Of a DNA stretch of 64,000 nucleotides, positions 1 through 8,525 are shown piece by piece. The notes below the pieces were generated by a model. That model had not been told where the DNA came from, made no database searches, and worked only from the letters and a program-made list of their open reading frames with translations. This stretch comes from Occultella aeris (GTDB lineage Bacteria; Actinomycetota; Actinomycetes; Actinomycetales; Beutenbergiaceae): contig NZ_CACRYJ010000058.1 of assembly GCF_902703175.1 (NCBI RefSeq), positions 142,087 to 206,086 of the forward strand, read 5' to 3'. How positions within the stretch are numbered: the stretch's first letter is position 1; each line of letters begins with the position of its first letter. The position numbers and the translations under genes were made by a program.

Positions 1-146
1 GTGGGGGCGCCGTAGTACTCGACCTCGAGCTTGTTGAACATGCCGGCGTTCGCGCGACCCGTGCGGATGTTGCCGAAGTCCTCACGCGCCACCTCGACGG
101 CCTTGTCCATCTTCTCCTCGGCTTCGAAGAGGGTCTCGTCGATCAC
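1..146 (-). CDS. frr: Ribosome recycling factor (partial, N-terminus only)
   Basis: The first 48 or so codons of ribosome recycling factor, cut by the left edge of the window. With EF-G it splits post-termination ribosomes in the cytoplasm. The visible N-terminus begins [18 protein letters not shown] and continues through the characteristic [14 protein letters not shown] stretch, which contains the conserved RTGRA motif. The start is GTG, and its GTGA overlaps the TGA stop of pyrH by 4 bp, so the two are probably translationally coupled. The pyrH-frr pairing is conserved across bacteria. Confidence 0.93.
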   Translation of the reverse strand, partial: MIDETLFEAEEKMDKAVEVAREDFGNIRTGRANAGMFNKLEVEYYGAP

Positions 147-904
147 GCTTGCTCCTTGCTCTGGTCGGTTCCTGCACCGGACGTCATTGATGTGCCGATC
201 TTCTCACCTCGAAGTGCAGCGGCCACGTTACCCGGCCCTTCCATGCCGAAGATGCGCATGGAGAGCTGGTTGTCGCGGCACATCGCCAGGGCGGTGGAGT
301 CCACGACCCGTAGGTCCTTCTGGATCGCGTCGTCGAAGGTGAGGAAGTCGAGCTTGGTGGCGGTCGGGTCCACACGGGGGTCTGCGGTGTACACACCGTC
401 GACCCCGTTCTTGCCGACGAGGACCTCCTCGCAGTGGGTCTCCAGTGCCCGCTGGATCGCAACCGTGTCCGTTGAGAAGTACGGCATCCCGGCGCCGGCG
501 CCGAAGATCACGGCGCGACCCTTCTCGAGGTGCCGGATCGCGCGCAGCGGGATGTAGGGCTCAGCGACCTGCCCCATCGTGATGGCGGTCTGCACGCGGG
601 TGGTGACGTCCGCCTTCTCGAGGAAGTCCTGCAGGGCGAGGCAGTTCATCACGGTGCCGAGCATGCCCATGTAGTCGGCTCGGGCACGGTCGATGCCACG
701 CTGCGAGAGTTCGGCACCACGGAAGAAGTTGCCACCACCGACAACGATGGCCACCTGGACGCCCTCGTGCACGGCCTCGGCGATCTCGCGGGCTATCGAG
801 GCGACCACATCGGGATCGAGGCCGACGCTGCCACCGCCGAACACCTCACCGGAGAGTTTGAGCAGGACCCGACGTGTGGTCGGGGCAGGGGTGAGCGCAG
901 GCAT
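143..904 (-). CDS. pyrH: UMP kinase
   Basis: Phosphorylates UMP to UDP with ATP, in cytosolic pyrimidine nucleotide synthesis. The 253-residue protein has the amino-acid-kinase fold landmarks: [10 protein letters not shown] near residue 12, [11 protein letters not shown] near 53, MGMLGTVMN in the UMP-binding part and DGVYTADPR near 170. The length suits the family. The ATG start follows a strong AGGAGG. It sits downstream of tsf behind a strong hairpin (963-1001), so it may be partly uncoupled from rpsB-tsf, and it overlaps frr by 4 bp. This is the usual rpsB-tsf-pyrH-frr order. Confidence 0.97.
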   Translation of the reverse strand: MPALTPAPTTRRVLLKLSGEVFGGGSVGLDPDVVASIAREIAEAVHEGVQVAIVVGGGNFFRGAELSQRGIDRARADYMGMLGTVMNCLALQDFLEKADVTTRVQTAITMGQVAEPYIPLRAIRHLEKGRAVIFGAGAGMPYFSTDTVAIQRALETHCEEVLVGKNGVDGVYTADPRVDPTATKLDFLTFDDAIQKDLRVVDSTALAMCRDNQLSMRIFGMEGPGNVAAALRGEKIGTSMTSGAGTDQSKEQA

Positions 905-962
905 CGGCGAGATCCTCCTGGGTGAGAACGCTGAGTGGATGTGCTGGGGTGAGCGTATGACA

Positions 963-1001
963 GCGGTGGCCCCCGCCCTGGATCAGGACCGGGGCCACCG
1001 C
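963..1001 (-). terminator. Hairpin terminator after tsf
   Basis: Perfect 11-bp inverted repeat: GCGGTGGCCCC (963-973) and GGGGCCACCGC (991-1001), with a 17-nt loop. It lies 14 bp past the tsf stop and before pyrH. There is no T-run, as is usual for actinobacterial intrinsic terminators. It may attenuate read-through from rpsB-tsf into pyrH-frr. Confidence 0.7.
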
Positions 1002-1014
1002 CGGATGTTGCTGC

Positions 1015-1860
1015 TCAGGCGCCGACGCGGAACCGCGCGAAGCCGGTGATCGTGCCACCGGCCTCGGTGACGACCTGGCCCACCGACTTCTTCGGGTCCT
1101 TCGCGAAGGGCTGGTCCAGGAGGGCCACCTCCTTGAAGAAGCCGTTCAGGCGACCCTCGACGATCTTCGGCAGTGCCTGCTCCGGCTTGCCCTCGTTGCG
1201 GGAGGTCTCCTCGGCGATCCGACGCTCGTCGGCCACCTTGTCGGCGGGGACCTCGTCGCGGCTGAGGTACTGCGGGGAGTAGGCCGCGATGTGCAGCGCC
1301 ACGTCGTGCGCGACCGCGGCGCCGGCCGCGTCCGAGGACACCAGGACGCCCACCTGCGGCGGGAGGTCCTTGGCGGTGCGGTGCAGGTACGTGGTGACGT
1401 GCTCGCCGGCCAGTCGGGCCACCCGGCGGACCACGATCTTCTCGCCCAGCGTCGCGGCGGTCTCGTCCACCACGGTGGACAGGGCCACTCCGTCGGACTC
1501 GGCGGCCAGCAGCGCGTCCGCGTCCGCGGCACCGGAGGCCACCGCAGTGGCGACGACCCGGTCCGCGAGCGAGATGAACACCTGGTTCTTGGCCACGAAG
1601 TCGGTCTCGGAGTTGATCTCCACCAACACGCCGACCTGGCCCTCGCCGTCGGGCGTGGCGTTGATCGAGGCCACGACCAGACCGTCCGAGGCGGAGCGAC
1701 CCTCGCGCTTGCTCACACCCTTCAGGCCCTTGACCCGAATGATCTCGATCGCCTTCTCGGCGTCACCGTCGGCCTCGTCGAGAGCCTTCTTGACGTCGAG
1801 CATGCCGGCGCCCGTGCGCTCGCGCAGGGCCTTGATGTCGGCAGCGGTGTAGTTCGCCAT
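1015..1860 (-). CDS. tsf: Elongation factor Ts
   Basis: Nucleotide exchange factor that regenerates EF-Tu-GTP. The 281-residue protein starts MANYTAADIKALRERTGAGM, the UBA-like N-terminal domain. It carries the family signature SETDFVAKN near residue 80, followed by the dimerisation-domain regions and a C-terminal end with KSVGQVV. ATG start with GGAAGGATC about 5 bases upstream. It is co-transcribed with rpsB (42-bp gap) and ends at a strong hairpin. Confidence 0.97.
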   Translation of the reverse strand: MANYTAADIKALRERTGAGMLDVKKALDEADGDAEKAIEIIRVKGLKGVSKREGRSASDGLVVASINATPDGEGQVGVLVEINSETDFVAKNQVFISLADRVVATAVASGAADADALLAAESDGVALSTVVDETAATLGEKIVVRRVARLAGEHVTTYLHRTAKDLPPQVGVLVSSDAAGAAVAHDVALHIAAYSPQYLSRDEVPADKVADERRIAEETSRNEGKPEQALPKIVEGRLNGFFKEVALLDQPFAKDPKKSVGQVVTEAGGTITGFARFRVGA

Positions 1861-1902
1861 ATCTGATCCTTCCCAGATCCTTGGTGTCTTGGGGACTGTG
1901 CG

Positions 1903-2907
1903 TCAGGCCTGCTCGGGAGCGGCCGGGGTCTCCTCGGCTGCTTCGGTGGCCTCGTCGGCAACCGGGGCCTCCTCGGCAACCGGGGTCTCCTCGACGGCCG
2001 GGGCCTCCTCGACGGCCGGGGTCACGTCAGCAGCGTCCGCCGCCTCGACGACGACCTCGGGCGCGGCCGGAGCGGCCGCCTCGGCAGCGGTCGCCTCGGC
2101 GGCCGTGCCCTCGGCGCTGGCCTCAGCACCCTGCTGCGCCTCGTGGGTGGCGAGCAGCTCGCGCTCCCACTCGGCCAGCGGCTCGGCCTCGGTGGTGGCC
2201 GCGTCGCTGCCACCACCGTGACGGGCGACCAGGCCCGCGGCGGCCGCGTCGGCCACCACACGGGTCAGCAGGCTGACGGCGCGGATCGCGTCGTCGTTGC
2301 CCGGGATCGGGAAGTCGACCTCGTCGGGGTCGCAGTTGGTGTCCAGGATGGCCACGACGGGGATGTTGAGCTTGCGCGCCTCGGCAACGGCGAGGTGCTC
2401 CTTCTTGGTGTCCACGACCCAGACGGCGGAAGGCACCTTGGCCATGTCGCGGATGCCGCCGAGGGTACGGGCGAGCTTGTCCCGCTCACGGCGCTGCATG
2501 AGCAGCTCCTTCTTGGTGAAGGCGCTGGAGGCGACGTCGTCGAAGTCGACCTCCTCGAGCTCCTTGAGGCGCTGCAGACGCTTGCTCACGGTGCCGAAGT
2601 TGGTCAGCATGCCGCCGAGCCAGCGCTGGTTCACGTAGGGCATCCCCACGCGAGTGGCCTGCTCGGCCACGGCTTCCTGCGCCTGCTTCTTGGTGCCGAC
2701 GAACAGGATTGTGCCGCCACGTGCGACCGTCTCCTTGACGAACTCGTACGCGCGGTCGATGTCCAGCAGCGACTGCTGCAGGTCGATGATGTAGATGCCG
2801 TTGCGCTCGGTGAAGATGAAGCGCTTCATCTTCGGGTTCCAACGGCGGGTCTGGTGCCCGAAGTGGACACCGCTCTCGAGGAGCTGACGCATGCTGACGA
2901 CGGCCAT
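1903..2907 (-). CDS. rpsB: 30S ribosomal protein S2 with long Ala/Glu/Pro-rich tail
   Basis: Small-subunit ribosomal protein S2. The start at 2907 ([18 protein letters not shown]) is chosen because GAAAGGA lies just upstream and it matches the family N-terminus; the frame stays open 11 codons further. The core contains [24 protein letters not shown] and the [20 protein letters not shown] segment. At 334 residues it is about 80 longer than a typical S2. The extra part (about residue 255 onward) is low-complexity Ala/Glu/Pro/Val with near-repeats of [17 protein letters not shown], encoded by repetitive DNA at about 1910-2140. A hairpin in the 5' leader sits just before the ribosome binding site. 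tsf follows. Confidence 0.96.
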   Translation of the reverse strand: MAVVSMRQLLESGVHFGHQTRRWNPKMKRFIFTERNGIYIIDLQQSLLDIDRAYEFVKETVARGGTILFVGTKKQAQEAVAEQATRVGMPYVNQRWLGGMLTNFGTVSKRLQRLKELEEVDFDDVASSAFTKKELLMQRRERDKLARTLGGIRDMAKVPSAVWVVDTKKEHLAVAEARKLNIPVVAILDTNCDPDEVDFPIPGNDDAIRAVSLLTRVVADAAAAGLVARHGGGSDAATTEAEPLAEWERELLATHEAQQGAEASAEGTAAEATAAEAAAPAAPEVVVEAADAADVTPAVEEAPAVEETPVAEEAPVADEATEAAEETPAAPEQA

Positions 2908-3252
2908 GGCTCGTCCTTTCGACGTGGGGCGGAACCCCACACATCACGTGCCGCGGCGCTTGCGCCGGGCACAACTCGGTTGTCTCTGAGTCACCGGGTG
3001 GTGCTCATTCCTGGTGCTCACGGCCGTTCGGCACCGGATCGAGGATCCGGACCATGCCGCACGACCCCACCCGCTGGGAGTGGTCTGTGAGCGCGCGATG
3101 TCAGGCGGTGGTCCCGAAGGACGTACCACCTGCAGGTGCGAGTCTACCGGATCCGCGGGGCGGCCCCACACAGCCCCGTCCGGGATGACTCGCCGTCCCC
3201 AGGCGGTCCGTCGCGCCGACGCCCGCGGGGATCCGTCGGGTTTGCTGAGCGG
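2908..3252. other. Divergent intergenic region between rpsB and the M23 peptidase gene
   Basis: This 345-bp stretch holds no convincing gene. It must contain the rpsB promoter (minus) and probably that of the peptidase (plus). An open frame extends the peptidase ORF upstream to 3136, but without a better start. The only structure I can support is the small hairpin at 2924-2940 in the rpsB leader; I could not assign -35/-10 boxes. Confidence 0.5.
2924..2940 (-). promoter_or_regulatory. Hairpin in the rpsB leader
   Basis: Perfect 6-bp stem GTGGGG (2924-2929) and CCCCAC (2935-2940) with a 5-nt loop, placed immediately upstream of the rpsB Shine-Dalgarno (about 2911-2920). Leaders of rpsB often carry structures used for S2 autoregulation. 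That role here is inference; the stem is short. Confidence 0.35.
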
Positions 3253-3900
3253 ATGGCCGGTACCCGTTCCACCACCCTCGGCGCCCTCGCGATCACGCTG
3301 GCGGCCGGGCTCGCCCTGCTGGCGCCGCTGGACCCTTCACCCCCGGGCGAAGCGCTGCCCGGAGCGGCCCGGGTCGACTCGCCCACCGACGAGCCGGGCG
3401 CACAGACCGGCGTCGGACCGACCACACCTCCGGCGGCCGGCACGTACGGCTGGCCGTTGACCCCCGAACCGGCGGTGCTGACCCCGTTCAGCGAACCCGA
3501 ACAGGTCTGGTCGCCCGGGCACCGGGGCGTGGACCTCGCCGGCACACCGGATCAGGACGTGCTGGCCGCGGCGGACGGTGTGGTGGCGTTCACGGGCCGG
3601 GTCGTGGATCGGCCGGTGCTCTCCATCGACCATCCCGACGGGATCCGGACCACCTACGAGCCGGTCACGACGACCCTGACGGTGGGCACCGCGGTGCGCC
3701 GCGGCGACGTGATCGGACGGCTCGCCGACGGCGACGCCGGCCCGCACTGCGGACCGGCACGGTGGTGCCTGCACTGGGGTGCCCGGCTGGGTCGAGAGCG
3801 CTACCTCGATCCGTTGACGTTGTTGGTCGCGGATCCGGTGATCCGCCTCTATCCCGTCGCCGGCGAGCGGGAGGTCGGTCCGCCGCAGCGGACCCGATAG
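3253..3900 (+). CDS. Secreted M23 (LytM-like) peptidase-family protein, variant active site
   Basis: 215-residue exported protein of the M23 zinc endopeptidase family, which usually cleaves peptidoglycan cross-links or activates amidases. The start at 3253 puts a signal sequence (hydrophobic LGALAITLAAGLALLAP) at the N-terminus, then a Pro/Thr-rich linker, then the domain from about residue 68. Metal ligands H90 and D94 are present in GHRGVDLAG. The usual HxH motif is CLHWG (C172, H174): the first histidine is cysteine. Activity is therefore uncertain and it may be a regulatory or altered peptidase. It lies alone between rpsB and a convergent methyltransferase gene. Confidence 0.85.
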   Translation: MAGTRSTTLGALAITLAAGLALLAPLDPSPPGEALPGAARVDSPTDEPGAQTGVGPTTPPAAGTYGWPLTPEPAVLTPFSEPEQVWSPGHRGVDLAGTPDQDVLAAADGVVAFTGRVVDRPVLSIDHPDGIRTTYEPVTTTLTVGTAVRRGDVIGRLADGDAGPHCGPARWCLHWGARLGRERYLDPLTLLVADPVIRLYPVAGEREVGPPQRTR

Positions 3901-3906
3901 CGCGGC

Positions 3907-4698
3907 TCACGGGAACGCGTGCACCACCGCGGACACGAACGGCAGGCGCACGGTGCCAGCGTTCGTGCGGTGCTCGGCCAGGTCGGCCAGCACGGCCGCG
4001 GCGGCCTCCGCACGGCCGGCGGCGTCGAGGTCCCTGGCCCAGTAGGAGGTGGCCAGGTGGTCGGCGATGAACCCCTCGTCCGCGGGGAGGTCCACGGTGG
4101 CGGTCACCTCCGCGGTGGTGACCTCCACGAGGCCGCCGGCGCGTAGTTCGTGGGCCACGAGCGCCAACCGGTCCGGGAGGTCCTCGATCCCGGCGAGCGC
4201 CTCGGGCCCGGCAACGGCGGCGATGGCACGCGCCTCGGCCGCGAAGAATGGGTTTCGGTCCGGCGGCAGCCAAACCGTGGCGGCGAACCCGCCGTCCACC
4301 CGGAGGACCCGGCAGGCCTCCTCGACGCTCACGCGAAGATCCGGGATCCGTTGCAGACCCTGCTGACTGATCACCCGGTCGAAGGTCCGGCTCGGGAACG
4401 GAAGGGCGTCCGGCTGGGCCTGCACCCACTCGATCACGAGACCGCGATGGTCGGCGGCGACGTCCAGCAGGTTCTGATCGTCGTCAAGCCCGGCCACCCG
4501 TCCCATCGGACCAGCTGCCTCGGCGGCGGCCCGGGTCGCGACGCCCGTGGCACAGATCAGGTCGAGGACCGAGCCGCCGACGGGGATCCGGGCGGCGTCG
4601 ATGAGCGCCGCCACGAACGGGGCGACGATCGGCGAGACGGCTTCCTCGTACTCTCGAGCCACGTCGACGGGGGAACGGGACTCCGGCTCCTGTGCCAT
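3907..4698 (-). CDS. Class I SAM-dependent methyltransferase (UbiE-like)
   Basis: 263-residue methyltransferase of the UbiE/Methyltransf_11 type; substrate unknown. Motif I is VLDLICATGVATR near residue 44, where I and C replace the first glycine region of the usual DxGCGTG loop. An acidic GLDDDQNLLDVA segment follows (motif II-like), then LPFPSRTFDRVIS (motif IV-like) and RVLRVDGGFAATVW. The gene stands alone, convergent with the M23 gene (6-bp gap) and 87 bp downstream of the xerC stop. The unusual motif I may weaken cofactor binding; a second methyltransferase at 60588-61427 has the normal motif. Confidence 0.75.
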   Translation of the reverse strand: MAQEPESRSPVDVAREYEEAVSPIVAPFVAALIDAARIPVGGSVLDLICATGVATRAAAEAAGPMGRVAGLDDDQNLLDVAADHRGLVIEWVQAQPDALPFPSRTFDRVISQQGLQRIPDLRVSVEEACRVLRVDGGFAATVWLPPDRNPFFAAEARAIAAVAGPEALAGIEDLPDRLALVAHELRAGGLVEVTTAEVTATVDLPADEGFIADHLATSYWARDLDAAGRAEAAAAVLADLAEHRTNAGTVRLPFVSAVVHAFP

Positions 4699-4785
4699 AC
4701 CTCACAGGCTAGTCGGCCTGCTCGGGGCGGCAACGTGAGATGGCGCCGGCCACGTGAGGCTGCCCGCACCGGAACCGGGGCGCCG

Positions 4786-5799
4786 TCAGGCCCGCGGATG
4801 GGCTTGTTGGAACGAAGCACGCAACCGCTCCGCCGAGATGTGGGTGTACCGCTGCGTCGTGGCCAGCGACGCGTGTCCGAGGACCTCCTGGACCGAGCGC
4901 AGGTCGGAGCCGCCCTCGAGCAGGTGGGTGGCCGTGGAGTGCCGGACGCCGTGGGGCGCCAGGTCGCGCACCCCGGCTGCAGCCGCCAGCTCATGGACCG
5001 TGCTGCGGACCTGCCGGGTCCCCAGACGCCGGCCCCGGTGCCCGAGGAACAGGGCGTTCGTCGTCGTCGCGGCGTCCATCAGTCCCCCGCGGACGTCGAC
5101 CCACTGCGTGAGCGCCCGGGCGGCGGGCACCCCGAACGGCACCATGCGTTCCTTGTTGCCCTTGCCGAGTACCCGCACCAGACGTTGGCCCTGGTCGACG
5201 TCCGTGAGGTCGAGACCCACGAGCTCGGATACCCGCAGGCCCGACGCGTAGAGCAGTTCGAGCACAGCCCAGTCACGCACGTGAGCGGGTTCGCCGTCGT
5301 CGGCGCGGGTCCTGGCCACGGTCAGCAGCGTGTCTGCCTCGTCGACGGCGAGCACGGCCGGTACCACCGAGTCCGGGCGCGGCGCGAGCAGGCGGAGCGC
5401 CGGGTCCTCGGTCATCCGGCCGGTCCGCGTCGCCCACGCGGTGAACGTGCGCGCCGCCGCGGCGCGGCGGGCCAGAGTGGAGCGGGACAGGCCTCGCGCC
5501 GACTGGCCCGCCAACCAGGAACGCAGGGCGGTCAGGTCGAGGGCGTCCAGGTCGGTGGGAGTGTCGGCGTCGTCGGTCGGGACGGCGTCCAGGAGCGTGC
5601 GCACGTCGCCGCGGTACGCCCGGCTGGTGTGCTCGGAAAGCCCGCGCTGGGCCTGCAGATGCGCGACGAAGGCGGCGAGCACGGCGGTGTCGCCCGGGCG
5701 TTCGGGGATCCGGCGCGGCTTTGTCGCGCCGGCACGCGAGCGCGCTGCAGACATGCCATCAGCCTGCCACGCGGCGGGCCGGGGCCGGGCCACCGGCAC
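4786..5799 (-). CDS. xerC: Tyrosine recombinase XerC
   Basis: Site-specific recombinase that, with XerD, resolves chromosome dimers at dif. The N-terminal SAM-like core-binding domain is recognised by AFVAHLQAQRGLSEHTSRAYRGD. The catalytic domain has the conserved residues in ASGLRVSELVGL (Arg), GKGNKERMVP (Lys), APHGVRHSTATHLL (His, Arg) and LGHASLATTQRYTHIS (His, then Tyr). The chosen start is a GTG at 5799, 6 bp after the dprA stop and preceded by GTGAGGGTGC. An ATG at 5754 (15 codons in) is also possible. It follows comM-dprA, a common actinobacterial arrangement. Confidence 0.93.
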   Translation of the reverse strand: MPVARPRPAAWQADGMSAARSRAGATKPRRIPERPGDTAVLAAFVAHLQAQRGLSEHTSRAYRGDVRTLLDAVPTDDADTPTDLDALDLTALRSWLAGQSARGLSRSTLARRAAAARTFTAWATRTGRMTEDPALRLLAPRPDSVVPAVLAVDEADTLLTVARTRADDGEPAHVRDWAVLELLYASGLRVSELVGLDLTDVDQGQRLVRVLGKGNKERMVPFGVPAARALTQWVDVRGGLMDAATTTNALFLGHRGRRLGTRQVRSTVHELAAAAGVRDLAPHGVRHSTATHLLEGGSDLRSVQEVLGHASLATTQRYTHISAERLRASFQQAHPRA

Positions 5800-5805
5800 G
5801 CACCC

Positions 5806-6978
5806 TCACCCACGTGGAACGCGCGCCCGCCGCCACGCGCTGCCTTCCCGGGTCACCCGGCCGGCGAGTTCGAGGAACCCGAGCGCGGCCCGCACCGAGG
5901 CCTCGTCCAGCCCGGCGCTCCGCACGACGGCGCCGAACACCGCCTCGCCGCGGGCGGGGAGGGCGTCCAGCACCCGAGCCTGCTCGAGGTCGAGATCATC
6001 GAGCAGCCCCGCGGCCACCGTCGGCTCCTCGGGCAGCGCGGTCCCGACCGGCTGGACGAGCTCGGCGACCTCCGCGGCGTCGGTGACGCAGGTCGCGCGG
6101 GACTCCCGGAGCAGCCGATGGCACCCGGCCGAGGCGGCGGAGGTCACCGGCCCGGGTACCGCCCCGACCGGCCGGTGCAGCTCGGCCGCCCTGGCCGCGG
6201 TGCTGAGCGCACCCGAACGCCAGGCCGCCTCCACCACCACGGTCGCCCGGGCGAGCGCCGCGATGAGCCGGTTCCTGGACAGGAATCTGGTCCGCATCGG
6301 CGCCGTGCCCGGCGGCACCTCGGCCAACACCGCTCCCGTGGCCGCGACCTGCGCCAGGAGCTGGGAGTTCCCGTTCGGGTAGTACCGGTCGAGTCCGCCG
6401 GCCATCACGGCCAGAGCCGGTCCGTACACGCCCAGCGTGGCCCGGTGCGCAGCCGCATCGATGCCGTAGGCGCCCCCGGACACCACGGTGATGGACCGCT
6501 CTGCCATGCCCGTTGCGAGGTCCGTGGTGACCCGTTCACCGTAGGCGGTGCTGGCCCGGGAGCCGACCAAGGCGACCGATGAGGCAGTCAGGGTCGCCGG
6601 GTTGCGGGCACCGATGGCCCACAGGCACAGTGGCGCGGACTCACCCAGCTGGTCGAGTCCGACGGGCCAGGCCGGCGAGCCGGGCAGGATCAGGTACCCA
6701 CCGCGGCGGGCGATCACCTCGAGCTCGCGCCGGGGGTCGAGATCGGTGAGCCGGGGAGTCCACCGGGCGGCCGCGGTGCGCCAGCCACCGCGTGGTGGCT
6801 CAGTGGGCACCGCGCGGAACAGCCCTCGGGCGGCCTCAAGCAGCCAGTCCAGGGCCGGACCCGCCCCCAGGGTCGCCACGAGCCGGTTCGCGGCCCGGTC
6901 GTCCGGTTCCGTGAGTCGGCTCCAAGCGGCGCGGGCGAGCCGCTCGTCGAGGTGGTCGAAAGGCAGCCGGTCAGGCAT
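5806..6978 (-). CDS. dprA: DNA-processing protein DprA
   Basis: Binds single-stranded DNA and loads RecA during natural transformation; it is also widespread in bacteria not known to be competent. The 390-residue protein has an N-terminal helical region, a Rossmann-like core with VALVGSRASTAYG and VVSGGAYGIDAAAHRATL, a PNGNSQLL loop, FLSRNRLIAALARATVVVEA, and a C-terminal winged-helix region. The start at 6978 (MPDRLPFDHLDERL) overlaps the comM stop by 8 bp. The open frame extends much further upstream, but only as an antiframe of comM. Part of the yraN-comM-dprA-xerC cluster. Confidence 0.95.
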   Translation of the reverse strand: MPDRLPFDHLDERLARAAWSRLTEPDDRAANRLVATLGAGPALDWLLEAARGLFRAVPTEPPRGGWRTAAARWTPRLTDLDPRRELEVIARRGGYLILPGSPAWPVGLDQLGESAPLCLWAIGARNPATLTASSVALVGSRASTAYGERVTTDLATGMAERSITVVSGGAYGIDAAAHRATLGVYGPALAVMAGGLDRYYPNGNSQLLAQVAATGAVLAEVPPGTAPMRTRFLSRNRLIAALARATVVVEAAWRSGALSTAARAAELHRPVGAVPGPVTSAASAGCHRLLRESRATCVTDAAEVAELVQPVGTALPEEPTVAAGLLDDLDLEQARVLDALPARGEAVFGAVVRSAGLDEASVRAALGFLELAGRVTREGSAWRRARVPRG

Positions 6979-8524
6979 GGCTGCCCACCATCCGCAGTGC
7001 GAGAGCCTCGCCCACGTCGGTGCTCGTCGGTTGGTCACGCTCGGCGAGATCGGCCAGCGTCCACGCGACCCGTAGGACCCGGTCCAGCCCTCGCAGGCTG
7101 AGTCGCCCGCGATCGAGCTCGGCGTCGAGCCGGCCCGCGATCGCCGGCCCGACGCGGCGGGTCCGCTCCCGCAGCCAGGACCCGGGCACCTCCGCATTCG
7201 TGGCCCAGCCCGTGCCCGCGAGCCGCTCGCGCTGCCGCTCCCGCGCTCCTCGGACCCGGGCGGCCACCACCGCCGTCGACTCCGGCGCGGCGGCAGCATT
7301 CAACTCGGCGCGCGTCACCAGGGGGACCTCGAGCCGGATGTCGATCCGGTCTCGCAGCGGACCGCTCAGCCGCGCCTCGTAGCGACGCCTGGCCATCGCC
7401 GTACAGGTGCAGTCCAGGCCCTTGCCCACCGACCGGCCGCACGGGCACGGGTTCGCCGCGAGCACGAGCTGGAACCGGGCCGGGAACCGGGCGACGCCGC
7501 GGGCCCTGTGGATGACCAGTTGCCCCTCCTCGAGGGGCTGGCGCAGGGTCTCGAGCACGCGAACGCTGAACTCCGGAGCCTCGTCGAGAAAGAGCACACC
7601 GCGGTGGGCCCGGGAGGCGGCCCCGGGTCGGGGCAGCCCGGAGCCGCCGCCCACCACCGACGCCGGCGTGGCGGTGTGGTGCGGATCCTCGAACGGAGGC
7701 CGGACCAACAGGCCGCCGGCGGCGTCGAAGGTGCCTGCCACCGAGTGCACCGACGTGACCTCCAGCGCTTCGGAGTCGGTCAGGTCCGGCAGCAGCCCGG
7801 GGAGCCGGGCGGCGAGCATCGTCTTGCCGGTCCCGGGCGGTCCCACCATGTAGAGGTGGTGCCCGCCGGCGGCCGCGACCTCAAGCCCCCGGCGAGCCTC
7901 GCCCTGCCCGAGCACGTCGACCAGGTCCTTCACGACCGGCATCCTCGGCGGGGCCGGCGCCGAGCGCGGTGCCGGGACGACGGCGATGGCGCGCAGCCGG
8001 GCCGCGGGGATGTCGGCTCCGTAGTCCTGAGCGAGATGGCCGAGGTGCGCGGCGCCGTACACCACGGCGCCGGGCACGAGGCGGGCCTCGTCGGCGTTGG
8101 CCTCGGGAACCACCACGTGCGGGTGACCGGCGGCGACCGCCGCGGCGACGGCCGGAAGAATCCCCCGCACGGGGTGGATCCGGCCGTCGAGGCCCAGTTC
8201 GCCGAGGTGGACCCGTTGCCGCGCCACCTCGCCGTCGATCTTCCCGGCGGCGAGGAGGCTCGCGACGGCGATCGCCAGATCGAAACCGGACCCGGACTTC
8301 GGCAGGTCCGCAGGAGAGAGGTTGACCGTCACCCGGGACGCCGGCCAGGCAAGTCCGCTCGAGCTCACCGCGGCCCGGACGCGTTCCTTGGACTCGCCGA
8401 GGGACGCGTCCGGCAGGCCGACGAGGCCGAAATGCGGCAGCCCGGGCTGCAGGTGGGTCTCGACCTGCACGGGGTGACCGAGCAGGCCGATCAGAGCCAC
8501 CGACCAGGTCTGGCCAAGACCCAC
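6971..8524 (-). CDS. comM: YifB/ComM family Mg-chelatase-like AAA+ ATPase
   Basis: 517-residue AAA+ helicase-like ATPase. ComM homologues promote branch migration during natural transformation. The N-terminal Lon-substrate-like domain (about residues 1-180) has GLVGLPDASLGESKERVRAA. The ATPase centre has Walker A GPPGTGKTMLA, Walker B GVLFLDEAPEFS and LVLAANPCPCG. The C-terminal Mg_chelatase_C region includes SLRGLDRVLRVAWTLADL. It overlaps dprA by 8 bp and starts 1 bp after the yraN stop, so the three are probably one transcript. Confidence 0.95.
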   Translation of the reverse strand: MGLGQTWSVALIGLLGHPVQVETHLQPGLPHFGLVGLPDASLGESKERVRAAVSSSGLAWPASRVTVNLSPADLPKSGSGFDLAIAVASLLAAGKIDGEVARQRVHLGELGLDGRIHPVRGILPAVAAAVAAGHPHVVVPEANADEARLVPGAVVYGAAHLGHLAQDYGADIPAARLRAIAVVPAPRSAPAPPRMPVVKDLVDVLGQGEARRGLEVAAAGGHHLYMVGPPGTGKTMLAARLPGLLPDLTDSEALEVTSVHSVAGTFDAAGGLLVRPPFEDPHHTATPASVVGGGSGLPRPGAASRAHRGVLFLDEAPEFSVRVLETLRQPLEEGQLVIHRARGVARFPARFQLVLAANPCPCGRSVGKGLDCTCTAMARRRYEARLSGPLRDRIDIRLEVPLVTRAELNAAAAPESTAVVAARVRGARERQRERLAGTGWATNAEVPGSWLRERTRRVGPAIAGRLDAELDRGRLSLRGLDRVLRVAWTLADLAERDQPTSTDVGEALALRMVGSHA

Positions 8525-8525
8525 C

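Noticed and set aside
4150..6582. 810-residue plus-strand open frame opposite the methyltransferase, xerC and dprA genes
   Set aside because: It is an antisense shadow of strongly recognised minus-strand genes and is rich in Arg, Gly, Pro and Ala, as expected for high-GC third positions. No domain is visible.
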